Source of the DNA: Celoporthe dispersa
Lineage: Eukaryota; Ascomycota; Sordariomycetes; Diaporthales; Cryphonectriaceae
Assembly (NCBI GenBank): GCA_016584495.1
Contig: WAID01000001.1
Coordinates: forward strand, 186,001 to 250,000
Direction of reading: 5' to 3'
DNA length: 64,000 nucleotides
The position numbers and the translations under genes were made by a program. Of this stretch, positions 22,413 through 32,797 are shown piece after piece. The notes beneath the pieces are model-generated. The model had not been told where the DNA came from, did not search any database, and saw nothing but the letters and a program-made list of their open reading frames with translations. How positions within the stretch are numbered: the stretch's first letter is position 1; every line of letters begins with the position of its first letter.

Positions 22413-23492
22413 GTATAGACATACTCAGGTGGTATGGTTTCAGAGATAACCTCGCAGAGAGGAGAGAGAGAGAGAGGGATAAGATTCGTCCCAACACCAC
22501 ACATGAGAGATACCACAGTTACCCCCATTTCCATATTACCACAGCATAATTACGACTCTAGTACGTACTACGGTACGCTAGGATCCTCCTCGGATCTACT
22601 TGCTGCGTACTGTTGTCCGAAGCACAGCAGGCCGAGCAACTGCATGCAGCGCAATGATTAGTGGTTACAGAGCGAGTGAGTGGGTGGAGCACTCCCACTG
22701 GTCCGCCGTGCTGCATGGGTCACCGCGCAGGGTATTTCCCCCAGTGAAGCCTGTTCAGAAAGGCCAGCGAGGTTGATCAGCCCAGTATTTCCATTTATTC
22801 CCGCTGACCTGAGTCGCCCAGACCCTCAACACAGCTCGACAGGGAACCGGACGGCCCCTCGTCGTCGTCCTCGTCCTCCTCGTCCTCCTCCTCCACTTCT
22901 CTCTTGTCATCTTCCCGAGCCTGCCGTGGTGAGACACACACAAGGATGCATGTTGGTCCCAAAAAGTTAACCAACAGGAGGGAGGACTGGACGAATAGGA
23001 CTGAGGCATCATCGGATCACTCTCTTTCTCTCTTTCTCCTTCTCCTCTCCTCAGCCCCAATCCGTCCCCTCCCCCTGCCCCCTCCGTCTTCCTCCCCCAA
23101 ACGGATATCATGGCCGCGTTGCGGGACAGACCGCATCCAGATGAATGCAGTGTCATGCACGCGCAGATTTGACATGGGGGTGGATCACTCCTAGTCGTTA
23201 TTCCCACCTTCTACCCGGGTCACCACCGCTCCCTCTTCCTCCATTCTCCTCTCTGGCTTGTTTTTCCTTTCGCTTCTCGGGGGCAAGCAGGAAAAGAAAA
23301 TAGAAAGAGAGACAGAAAAAACCGCCCCCTTTTTCCCCATTCGTCTCTGCTTCTTCTCTAGTGGTTTTCGGGAGAAGAGTTCGGCATCCGCAATAGCCAG
23401 TATACTTACCGCCGGGCTCTCTCTCTTATTGTAGACGGCAGAGGTTGTCGGCTGTCCTGTGGTGACCAGGATTCGGTTTCCCACCGCCCACC

Positions 23493-25658
23493 ATGGCCAT
23501 GTCTAGTGTGCTCATCGACAGCTCAGACAGCCCAGACGGTGAACAACAGCAGCAGCAACAGCAGCAACCACAACAACAACAACACGAAACAACACCACAA
23601 CGAGAAGGCGAGCCTGTGACGGACCTGACAGCCAGGCCAGCTCCTGAGGCGACGCAGATGCACGACAACATGGGCGGTATCGACGAGAGGGATAATCCGT
23701 CCAGCGAGGATGGCACCCCTCGACCTTGTTGCGATGCCGAGTCGCCCATCACGTACCGGTATCTGACGTTTGGCACACCGCTGCCGCCACCCAACACGAC
23801 CATCCTCGCCGCCCCGGCAGCGACAGCGACAGCATCATCATCGTCATCGACATCACCAGCACAGCCGCGAGGAGCCTGTCCTGCCGAGCTGGACCTTCGC
23901 CCCTATACAGATCCGACCCTCTGGCCTGCCCACCGCAAGGCGTACCACCTCCTGCTGTGCTGCTTGGCTACGCTGCTGACCGCATACACCGCTGGGTCTT
24001 ACTCCCCGCCAACACCGCTTATGGAGGCCGATTTCCATGTCTCTCACGCCGCCGTCGTGACGGGCATCACCACCTTCTGCGTGGGGTTCGCCCTGGCGCC
24101 CATGGTCCTGGCGCCCTTCAGCGAGATCAACGGCCGCTATCCGGTGTTCGCCGCCTCTGGTGTCCTCTACGTCGTGTTCCAGCTCGTGTGCGGCTTCTCC
24201 CCGAACCTAGGCGGCATGCTGGTCGCGCGCTTCCTGACCGGCGTCGGCGGGAGCGTCTTCAGCACCATGATAGGCGGCATCATCGCCGACCTGTGGGAAA
24301 AAGAGGCAAGAAACACACCCATGGCCCTGTTCAGCGGCTCGGTCCTGGTAGGCACAGGCGTGGGCCCGCTGGTGGCTGCCGTCATGACCCACCGGTTCGG
24401 AGACGACGGAGACAAGTGGAAGTGGGTGTTCTGGCACCAGGTCATCATGGGCGGTGTCCTGATGACGCTGATCGCGCTCCTGTTCAAGGAGAGCAGGGGC
24501 AGCGTGGTGTTGAGCCGGAGGGCCAGGGCGCTGAACAGGTGGTACGAGGAGAGAGAGCAGGCTGGCTATTACGGCGTCTGGTCGAGGGACCCCCTCGCTG
24601 CGGCCGAGGCGGCCGAGGGAAGCTCGACTGATGGGTATGACACGACGACGGGGATGGAGGATGAGAGGCGGGGCGACGAGAAGGAGAAGGAGGCGGTATC
24701 AGCCTCGCCGAGGCCCGTCCTGGGCGCGACCACCAGCGTGCAGCTCGTCCGCCTCCGGTGGCGAGTCAAGTCGGACGAGGAGCGCTCGTCCCTGGGCAAG
24801 ATGATCTCCATCTCCATCTACCGCCCCTTCCACCTCCTGGTGACCGAGCCCGTCGTCTTCTCCTTCTCGCTCTGGGTGTCCTTTGCCTGGGCCGTCCTGT
24901 ACCTGACCTTTGCCTCTATCCCCTACGTCTTCGAGACTGTATATGGATGGGACATTGAGAAGGCCGGTTACGTCTTCGCGGCCATGATGGTCGGGTCCGT
25001 CCTGGCAACCATCATCGGCATCTGGCAGGACACGCTGCTCAGACACCCGCAGTGGAGGGGGACCGGAGATGACGACGAAGAGTGGTCCTCTGACGCGCCG
25101 CCATCCGACGAGGAAAATAACAGCAGCAGCAGCAGCAGCAGCGCCGACGGCAGCCGACAGGAGCAGAGCGCCCGTCGGTCCGAGTGGCTCTACGCGACTC
25201 TCCGCCGCCACTTTCCCGTCGAGGCCCCCGAGTCTCGGCTCTACTTCACCTGCATCACGGCTGTCCTGCTGCCGGTCGGGCTGTTCATGTTCGGCTTCAC
25301 CTCCACGGCGAGCACCCACTGGATCGCACCCACGATCGCCATTTGTCTCGCGACCATGGGCATCTTCAGCATATACCTGGCCACCTTCAACTATCTCGCC
25401 GACGTCTACCACATCTATGCGTCCTCGGCTCTGGCCGCGCAGTCGTGCTGCCGTAACTTGCTGGGTGGCGTCTTCCCGCTGGTGACCCTGCCGCTGTTCG
25501 AGAATCTGGGCATCGCGAGGGCATGTGGCCTGCTCGGGGGCATCGCGCTGGGCCTGACCTTTGTGCCCTGGGTACTGATCTTCGCTGGACCCCCGGATCA
25601 GGGCGAGGAGTCCATTTGCTGTCAAGCTGGAGAAGGCGGGCCTGTAGACTGTCTATAA
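23493..25658 (+). CDS. MFS transporter, drug:H+ antiporter-1 (DHA1/polyamine-type)
   Basis: Single exon, 721 residues; the ATG sits in CACCATGG, a strong context. The first ~150 residues are cytosolic, with a Gln tract coded by CAA/CAG repeats and a Ser-rich patch. Twelve TMs follow, starting at WPAHRKAYHLLLCC. Family marks: PLMEADFHVSHAAVV, the loop motif APFSEINGRYPVF after TM2, ARFLTGVGGSVFSTMIGG with the antiporter-type Gly-rich TM5, and ADLWEKEARNTPMALF. The TM6-TM7 loop is long and charged. A second acidic Ser-rich insert (DDDEEWSSDAPPSDEEN plus about 7 Ser) lies between TM8 and TM9. Such transporters export drugs, toxins or polyamines across the plasma membrane by proton antiport; the substrate is unknown. 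No biosynthetic genes adjoin it, so a cluster role is not supported. Converges on the hydrolase gene. Confidence 0.88.
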   Translation: MAMSSVLIDSSDSPDGEQQQQQQQQPQQQQHETTPQREGEPVTDLTARPAPEATQMHDNMGGIDERDNPSSEDGTPRPCCDAESPITYRYLTFGTPLPPPNTTILAAPAATATASSSSSTSPAQPRGACPAELDLRPYTDPTLWPAHRKAYHLLLCCLATLLTAYTAGSYSPPTPLMEADFHVSHAAVVTGITTFCVGFALAPMVLAPFSEINGRYPVFAASGVLYVVFQLVCGFSPNLGGMLVARFLTGVGGSVFSTMIGGIIADLWEKEARNTPMALFSGSVLVGTGVGPLVAAVMTHRFGDDGDKWKWVFWHQVIMGGVLMTLIALLFKESRGSVVLSRRARALNRWYEEREQAGYYGVWSRDPLAAAEAAEGSSTDGYDTTTGMEDERRGDEKEKEAVSASPRPVLGATTSVQLVRLRWRVKSDEERSSLGKMISISIYRPFHLLVTEPVVFSFSLWVSFAWAVLYLTFASIPYVFETVYGWDIEKAGYVFAAMMVGSVLATIIGIWQDTLLRHPQWRGTGDDDEEWSSDAPPSDEENNSSSSSSSADGSRQEQSARRSEWLYATLRRHFPVEAPESRLYFTCITAVLLPVGLFMFGFTSTASTHWIAPTIAICLATMGIFSIYLATFNYLADVYHIYASSALAAQSCCRNLLGGVFPLVTLPLFENLGIARACGLLGGIALGLTFVPWVLIFAGPPDQGEESICCQAGEGGPVDCL
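23541..23583 (+). repeat. CAA/CAG coding repeat (polyGln)
   Basis: Mixed CAA/CAG codons giving about 13 Gln in two runs, in the disordered N-terminus of the MFS transporter. Confidence 0.85.
25121..25143 (+). repeat. (AGC)n coding repeat (polySer)
   Basis: Seven AGC units encode serines in the TM8-TM9 insert of the MFS transporter. Confidence 0.8.
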
Positions 25659-25939
25659 TTTTTAACGCATGATAACATGACCGACTGTCCTCTGAAAATA
25701 TAGAATTTCTCGATAATATACTTCTCAGTCTCAAGTCAGTGGCGCCCAGCGAATTGGTGTCTGTAGTTGGCGCTTGTGGAACGCCGGTGTGGTGTTCGCC
25801 CTTTGGCATCAGTCACTCCGCTGATGTGTGCACGATCCTGCGGAGATACAAGAATGGGAGGCAGAGGGGGCAACAAAAGGGGGGGTCGTGTAAGGGTACA
25901 CGCAAAGACATACATACGGTCTATCTCTAGGGTTTTTCT

Positions 25940-27449
25940 TTATGCGCAGAACCTCCGCACCACGTCCAGGACGCGAGCATAGTCTCGGCGTCTATCGAAT
26001 ACCTGTGAGTGGTCCATGTCGAACCAGAGCAGCTCCACGCCGGACCCTGTGGTGGTGCTTGTGGTGCCGCTCTCGACAGCCACAGCCAGCTGCTCATCAC
26101 CCGCCGGGTCTCCGTGCCTGGCATGGTCTGTGAGCCCGTCGTTCAGCACCAGGTACCGGGCCACGGACAGCGTGTCGACGATGAGGTCCCGCGCCGCCAG
26201 GCACACGGCCGCCCTCCTCCGCCCAGAACGGCCTCTGCTGACCAGATCGTCCTTCCAGATGATGTTCTCCCTCCAGAAGAAGTGCCTCCCCAGGACCAGG
26301 GCGATTCCCGGGTCCATGCTCGCCACGTACCACAGCTGCCACTCGTTGGCGGACGTGGGCATCCTCCTTGTGAAGTTGTATGCCACGTCCGGCAGGTGGA
26401 GCAGCAGGCTGACCGGGTCGACCAGGACGACGCCCTCAGCCTGTGGGCTCAGCTCAGGATCCCGTAGGATGTGCGTCGTGAGGACGCTGCCGTACGAGTG
26501 TGAGATGAGAACGAAGCGGTCGACGGCGTGTTGGCGCAGGATCGCCTTGAGGTGTCGGAGGAAGTCTGGCCTGGCCAAAATGTTGGTCTTAGTCAGGCGC
26601 ATGGAAATGGGCAGTATCTCCACGGCCAGCACGGGGCTCGTCGGTGGCAGGTCCCTCAGGAAGGATACATAGGGGTGCAGCCCGATCCCGATGCCGTGGA
26701 GGAAGACGATGGGGAGGGTTGTGGGCTCGTCAGGGGTTGCGGCTGCGGCGGGTCGATACCAATAGCTGAGCTCGCCGGCTGAGGACCGCCTGCCCAGCCG
26801 TCCCACGGAGGCCAGCGGGCGAGGAGGGAAGACGTGGAAGACGCTGGCGTGCAGGGCGGCAGCAGCGTAAAAGTGAAAGCCGGCCCACAGCATGCGGAGG
26901 TGTGTGACCGAGTCGACACAGGCAACGATGAGGTACCAGAGGAAGCTGCGATACCGGGTGGAGATCGTGTCGAAGGTCAGCCGCAGAGGCCTGGCAGTTC
27001 CCCTCCCGGGTGCGAGCGGGCGGCCGAGCAGGGCTTCCGTCCTTGCCATGTAGCCCTCCAGCTCGTCCTGGACGTCAGCGTCACCGGGACAGTCATCCTG
27101 GCGGTCGAAAAAGGCCCACAGGAAGAAGTCGCGCACGTTCTCCCTCTTGATCTCGGCGGGATCAGCGCCAAGGGCCCACAGGCTCAGATACCTCTCTGGG
27201 TCAGGGATGTTCTGGATGCATCGCCGGAAGAGAGCCTCTCTCCTGACGGGTGTCGGGTGGGTGGTCTGCCAGGCCAGCGAGGCGTGTCTCGAAGCGCCTG
27301 AGGACGAACAGGTAGTAGGACAGCTCCAGCGACAGGGCGAGGACGGCGAGGGGCGGCGGCAGGAGGAGGATGTAGAACAGAGGGGCGTATCTGAGGAAGA
27401 TTACACAGGCGCGGATGAAGATGAGTTCGTGGGCGGTGCGGTTCAGCAT
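25940..27449 (-). CDS. Membrane-anchored alpha/beta hydrolase, one-base frame break
   Basis: With one base removed this is a single 1509-nt frame of 502 residues from ATG 27449. The N-terminus holds one or two membrane segments (ELIFIRACVIFLRY, LFYILLLPPPLAVLALSLEL). Next comes FRRCIQNIPDPERYLSLW and GADPAEIKRENVRDFFLWAFF, a block common to fungal hydrolases of this type. The hydrolase core shows the oxyanion motif FLHGIGIGLHPY, the nucleophile elbow LISHSYGSVLTTH (S-x-S-x-G), a strand with VLVDPVSLLLHLPDV, and a late WFDMDHSQVF supplying the His. The likely reaction is lipid or ester hydrolysis at an internal membrane; the substrate is unknown. The frame moves by +1 between about 27240 and 27285 on the way from RFETRLAG to REALFRR; deleting one G of 27272-27273 gives a smooth join. 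No intron fits there. Convergent with the MFS gene and divergent from HRI1. Confidence 0.8.
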
Positions 27450-28420
27450 CGTCGCGACAACAGGCCGGCCTCCTCCTGCTGTCGATCATCAGCCGGCGCG
27501 AGCGAGAAAGAGGGACAAGACAGACGGGCAGCCTTGGTTCACGAGGCCGAGGCCGAGACAGCTTGATTGCGTTTCCTCCGCACAGGTTGAAACCCAGCTC
27601 GCAGTGTCCTCAGAACCCAAGTAAGTATCGGCACTTCCTCTTCCTCTTCAGGGGTGGTAGCTCAAGATGCAGCCCGCTTGCCCTGTCAATCGGTGGTGTT
27701 GTTGTTTTGGGTACTGGATTCGTGTTGAGTTTCCCGCGTCGTCCCCGCTTGTTGAGTTTACATAAAATAAACTTTGCCGCACACGTCCAACATTTTACAG
27801 GCAGGGAAAGGGCAATGTTCAACATTTTGAGGACATGGCAGGAGCCAAGAGCAGGGCCATTAACCAATACTGTGCATGAATACTTAGAAGGTACGTACCG
27901 TGCACTCTCCGTTTCAGGGGCGGCGCTGGTGACGTACTAGTACCACAGAACGAACGTACCTTCCACCTCGAGGATCAACACAGCTTATGTACACATATTT
28001 GATGATCAGCGCCAAATCCTCTCTCTCTATATGTACCTTGTAATTTTTATTTTATTTTTTTATTTCATTGTTTTCTCATGATTTTAACAAGAAAATTTTC
28101 TCTCTTCTATTTTTCCCCGCTCAGTTTCCACTCTCTCTAATGTCTGCCTAAAAATGTGACATGGCAGGTGCGAGTATCCCTGTCGAGTTAGACCCTAACC
28201 CTGTGTTAGGAGAGGCTAAAAATTCACGACAGATTCAACCTCTGTTTTATGTCACCATGTATCTCTGCAGTAGAATCGTAACTCAACACTCTCTCTCCAT
28301 CATCGCTTCTGTCCCTCCCACCAACCCTCCTTCTTCCTCCACCATCGCCATCACACTCTTGTCGGTGCTACCTCGCCTCGACCTCTCAGAGGACTTCGCG
28401 GCGGCATCTACAGGGCAGAA
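27450..28420. promoter_or_regulatory. Divergent intergenic region, hydrolase / HRI1
   Basis: 970 bp without a convincing exon. AT-rich sequence at about 28039-28095 and CT-rich sequence at about 28280-28350 sit before the HRI1 start and look like its promoter. Confidence 0.4.
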
Positions 28421-29152
28421 ATGGGCAGCATCTCTGTCCGCGAACATATCAGGTGGGGCGCGGATGAATCCTCCGAGCCCACCTCGACCTTGGTCCTCAC
28501 ATCACCTGGCCGCTACTTTGTGGATGTCAGGGTCCTGAAGACAGCTCTACCGGTGCCAGCAGACACGAGACAGGTGGCCCCCGCCGACCTCGCTGGCGAC
28601 CAGCTGGACTGGGCCTTTGCGGGCACGTCCTCCACCAGCCAGCGCACCCGCCCAGATGGTAGCCAAGTCCCCCGCTCCACGTTCCGCCACTGGGTGGACA
28701 GCCGCACTACAAACCCAGAAGAGGTCGTCGACGAGGGTGACATGTTTGAACAGCCGTCTGGCTCGACGCTAGAGACGGGCCACATGGTGAATCCTGCCAC
28801 GGGGTCGGACACGGAGTACGAGGAACTGTGGCGTGACGAACAGCCACGGCCCGTGCGGGGCTTGGCTCGGTGCGTCGTCTTGCGCGCACACGACGATGCC
28901 AGCGAGACACGTGGCCTCTTTGTCCGTCTGGGACAATATGCCCAGGGCGTTGTTCGGAGTGGTCACGTCTTCACTGCTGAGAGATGGGTGTGGAACAGCT
29001 CGAACTCGGAGTGGGACAGGTTGTTCCGCTGGGGCACCCACCCCACACCGTCGCTGGGAGATCTCGTCTGGGGCCTAGGGAATACACCCGAGGAGAACGA
29101 ACGTATCGAGACCTCAAGCGGAACGTGGACAGTCATAGAGAAAGTCGACTAG
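28421..29152 (+). CDS. HRI1: HRI1 family protein
   Basis: Single exon, 243 residues, starting at ATG 28421. The family is recognised from EPTSTLVLTSPGRYFVDVR near the N-terminus, DQLDWAFAGTSS, STFRHWVDSRT, DEGDMFEQPSGSTLETG, MVNPATGSDTEYEELWRD, and the second half with GLFVRLGQYAQGVVR and VFTAERWVWN. Yeast Hri1 is a cytosolic two-domain beta-barrel protein found to interact with Hrr25 kinase; its biochemical role is unresolved. Length and both barrels are as expected, so the gene looks intact. No signal peptide or membrane segment is present. Confidence 0.85.
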   Translation: MGSISVREHIRWGADESSEPTSTLVLTSPGRYFVDVRVLKTALPVPADTRQVAPADLAGDQLDWAFAGTSSTSQRTRPDGSQVPRSTFRHWVDSRTTNPEEVVDEGDMFEQPSGSTLETGHMVNPATGSDTEYEELWRDEQPRPVRGLARCVVLRAHDDASETRGLFVRLGQYAQGVVRSGHVFTAERWVWNSSNSEWDRLFRWGTHPTPSLGDLVWGLGNTPEENERIETSSGTWTVIEKVD

Positions 29153-30837
29153 GGCAGATTCTTGGCTCACAAGGGCTGCGCGCCGCCCGTCTTCCAGTGC
29201 TTTGGGTGAGCTCTGTAGGTATTGAGCTCAAAATGTAGTACGGAAGAACAGAGGAGGGATACCTCAGCAGTAAAATCCCGAGACCCCAAGGCCTCCATAA
29301 TAGATGGCGGTTCAAGTAGTCGCTCATCTAGAAAGAAAAAGAAACCAAAACTCCAGTCCTACAATCACCGATCCTTCTTCCTTCGATCACAAAAAATTTG
29401 TCACCTCCAAATCTAGGCTGGACCAACACCACGATGGCAACCACCATCATTCCAAGCCTAGCCTTTCGGGCTCTCGCCACCCTGTCTGTCAACGATGGGA
29501 ACCATTCACAAGTCCATGGAAACAAATACCGACATCGGTGATCCTGCCGTCTGTCAAAACGTCTTTCTAGGCCATCCCACCATGGATGACACAGCCTAGA
29601 GCCCCCCCGCCATGATGTAAGATTCCCTGGCTCCTTTCTCTCTTTCCTTAAAGAAGCCGTAATATTTATCAAACTCAACAGTGCGTTCCCAGTCTCCTCA
29701 TACCCAGTTCCCCTCGACATCTTAACCCATAGGAAATACTGTATAAATAGTGTCACCTTCTGTGCGGGTCTGCGCCTTCGCAGCCTCGACCTCGACCTGC
29801 GAAAATATCGCACGAGCCGGCTTGAGAGAAAGGGCAAACTCTACGACGGTCCAGGAGGCAGGAGACTTATAACGAGACAAAAGATCAGGAGTCGGGAGAC
29901 TATAGCTAGATGACACAGTAGTTTGTATTGTGCTTGCTTGCCTGGACCTCGGAAGGGAAGGGGGAAAAAAATACTAGTGTTGCGTACAAGTCGACTTGAG
30001 AGAGCGACTTGGTATGTGCACTTGTCTATAAGGCTCCTCCTCATCTTTACTTATCATGAGATCTGTCCAGACAGATGGGACTAGAATTGCATTAGATGTA
30101 AGCTCACAGGAATACACGACAAGGCAATATATGTGGAAAGGGATGTCGAGTAGAGTGTGATTTCTCGTTGACCTCATAAAGTATAAGGAGGTGTGCAGAT
30201 CGTCGTTTTTGCCGCTATTTGAACACTTAATTATCAGGTCAAAATTTAATCAAATAGGGCTAGAGTCCTTGGCCTGTCTACCATTTGTGAGTGATGTATC
30301 CTTCACGGTATCTCGTAAAGATCGAGACAAGACCAACCGGCCGGTATCCAGGGGATATGCCCAGAGCGTATCAACACTATACCGCTCAACGTCCACAACG
30401 TCCGCACAACGGACAAGCTGCCACATGCATACCACTGAGCTTCCTAGATATTGAACATGATATAACTCACCCATACAACAAACAGCGACTCTTCGGCCTT
30501 TATAAGTCTTCCAAAGGCCAAGGAGTTCACATCGACCGGAGCATTTTTGCGATAATTCTGCTTAGTCATTGTTCAAATGGTGTAAGACTATTGGCTGGTT
30601 TCCACATCAGGCTCGGTGATCATCTCGATCTGTTGAGCACGAGATGTCTTGACAACGAGATGGTCCAAAGTCCCAACGGCGGATGTGAGAGGGTTCAATA
30701 GTCTGCCAGTGCTCATCCATCCAGCCGTGAGTGCTGCTTGCCTACTAAGTAGTCTACCTTGTCCGTTTTGATTGCAAGCTAGGTATCCATTGCTCCATCT
30801 CCTCTCTAAAATGAATCCAGTCTATGCGGTCTAAAAC
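29153..30837. other. Intergenic, 1.7 kb, no gene recognised
   Basis: Noticeably more AT-rich than flanking genes, with only short frames on either strand and no family motif. It lies between HRI1 and the decayed GlnRS copy. No terminal repeats or target-site duplication were found that would explain how that copy arrived. Confidence 0.4.
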
Positions 30838-32410
30838 GCTGTAAACATGACCTGGTCCAGCTGGCGTCTCGGCTTTGTCCAGTCAACCCAGCTATTCTTG
30901 GCCGAGTCCTCCGTCAGTGCCACAATACGGTTCAGCACAATCTTGTCATCTGTGCTGTCCGAGTCAAGAGCCCACGGGACACATGTAAGTATGAGCATGG
31001 CAGAAGAGCAAGCAGACCATAAAAGTAACTCTACTCACGAGGTAATCAATGCGCATGGCCCGAAATCTAATACTTTCAGGCCTGAAATCCTCGGTCTTCT
31101 CACCTTCCACCTCCATCCACGGTGCCCGTTTGTGCGTTTCATAAAAACCGGCCTCGATCATGGCGTCGGGCCAAATGGTCTCACTCTCGGGGTTGGTGTC
31201 GCTCATGACCCTTCCAGGCACCGACTTGAGTTCGTCAGACTTGAAAATAACCGCATAGACGCGCACCTCAGTGTGGGAGCCCTCGGGCACCTACTGGATG
31301 TAGGTCTTGGGTTTCCTGACGGCTTTGTCAAAGGCCGCCCTGATCTCTTTGACGGCCCCCGTGGTATCATTCTCTGCGAATGAGACGGCCCTAACACGGT
31401 ATAGCACGTGTAGGTGACCGACGGTCTTGCCTGGAGCGAGGCAAAAATAGTTGTTGCTGTCGACCTCACGAAAGTCGAAGCGGTCTATACAGGCTGTCTG
31501 GGTAAGCTTGATCTTGTGGGAGCCCTTCTTGTGGTCATTGGGCGAGAAAGGAGCGTCAATATTCAGCTCCTCATCGTCCTCGATTTACCAGCCGCACGGG
31601 GTCGAAGACAAGCATGAGGCCGGGGACAGTCATTTCGGGATAACGTCGGACAGACTGCTCAAACCGCTTGATGTTGATGGAGCTCAGAACTGTCGTCACC
31701 CCATGCTCATGGATGAACGAGAAAAGCGCCCCAGTGGGTATGTCCCGCCGTCGATTTGCCTTGAGGGTGGAGAGGCGTGGGTCATCCCAGTCGCGGACGA
31801 TCTCTGTTCCTAGGTTCCGCCATTCGTAGCTCTCTCGCGACATGGTGAGCTCGGTGGTACACAAGCTGTGCGTGGTGCCTTCAAAGCTATCGCACAAGCA
31901 GTGTACGAAATCATAGGTCGGGTATATCTGCCGTTTGGTGCCCATCCGAAAGTGTGGTTCCTGGTTCTCGGGGATCCGGTAGGCTGCGATGTCCTACATC
32001 TGGGGATTTGGGTTCTCGATGTCCTTTTTCGTGCGGAGCCAAGCCCTCTGAGGCGCATACTCGCCATCCCGCATACCATGAACTCTGTCGAGATTGGTCT
32101 CGACGTCCTGCTTTGCATACTCGCATCGGTACCGCAGAGTTGAGCCCTCCTCGCCGCCGCGCTGCACCTCAGTTTCGATCTCGTCGCAGTGGCACACGTA
32201 GGCCTTCTCCTCTTTGATCAGCTCCTCAGCGGGATCATACATTCGCTGAAAGTTGTCAGGCGCATGGGCAGTCTCGGATGGGTAAATCCCAGCCCCCGGA
32301 TCGCCTCCTTGATTACGCCAAAGTACCTGGTGCGTGCGCCGAACAGCTTTCGGGTAGAATCTGTGTTGCCAAACCATTTCTTGCTAGCTGTTGGATCACA
32401 ACAACAATTC
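30838..32410 (-). pseudogene. Degenerate, truncated glutaminyl-tRNA synthetase copy
   Basis: Read on the minus strand, blocks of cytosolic GlnRS appear in the right order but in changing frames: YFGVIKEAIRGLGF, DNFQRMYDPAEELIKEEKAY, RYRCEYAKQDVETNL, IYPTYDFVHCLCDSFEG, HSLCTTELTMSRESYEW, RDWDDPRLSTLKANRRRDI, IKRFEQSVRRYPEMT, the anticodon-domain stretch PEGSHTEVRVYAVIFKSDE, and DSDSTDDKIVLNRIVAL near the end. The HIGH-motif end is missing. About 40 residues are deleted between SRESYEW and RDWDDPR, which removes the KMSKS-type loop. Stops replace Trp at 31994-31996 (after NPNPQM) and 31291-31293 (before VPEGSH). A would-be intron after RIDYL keeps its GTGAGT donor but lacks an AG acceptor where expected. 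It cannot encode an active enzyme and is presumably a duplicated copy. Confidence 0.85.
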
Positions 32411-32797
32411 ATGTTCCGGAGTGACACAGTAAAAGGCTGCCCTGTCAAGCGGGAAAGTCCACTGGAGTCCACGCTACAGTGCTAGCTTTTCTAGGCATAG
32501 CCGCACTTGCTAGCTCTGTCCAAGGTCCCTTCCCCTCAGAGCTCCTCCGCCACAGTAACTCGTAACTTTATCTTGTAGCAAACTCACATGTTCTTGGCTG
32601 AATCTGTCAACAACAGCAGCCTTTCTGCCCAGGATACTACGGACATGCACCTCCTGCACCGCCCTGCCTGACACGGAGTTGCGGAACCCACCGTAACCGG
32701 CCCCTGCTGCCGGAGAGCGGGGTGTATACTTATGTAGCAGTGCTGCAGCTTGCATTCAGGGCTTGTGATCCCAGAGGTGCAGGGAGACAACGCCATC
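32411..32797. other. Short intergenic stretch between the GlnRS copy and the cupin gene
   Basis: 387 bp with no recognised gene; probably includes the cupin promoter. Confidence 0.35.

Larger units (their letters stand above)
22081..23492. other. Intergenic, rich in simple repeats; MFS promoter
   Basis: 1.4 kb holding a (GT)n tract, a T/C-rich stretch at about 22266-22350, an A22 run, and GA repeats near 22461-22477. The last 450 bp are CT-rich and lead to the ATG at 23493. No gene seen. Confidence 0.5.

Noticed and set aside
28186..28207. Telomere-like CCCTAA units
   Set aside because: Fewer than two full units, with genes on both sides; chance match.
17426..29152. Possible secondary-metabolite cluster (exporter, MFS, hydrolase)
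   Set aside because: No backbone synthase, P450, methyltransferase or pathway regulator is present, and housekeeping genes lie between.
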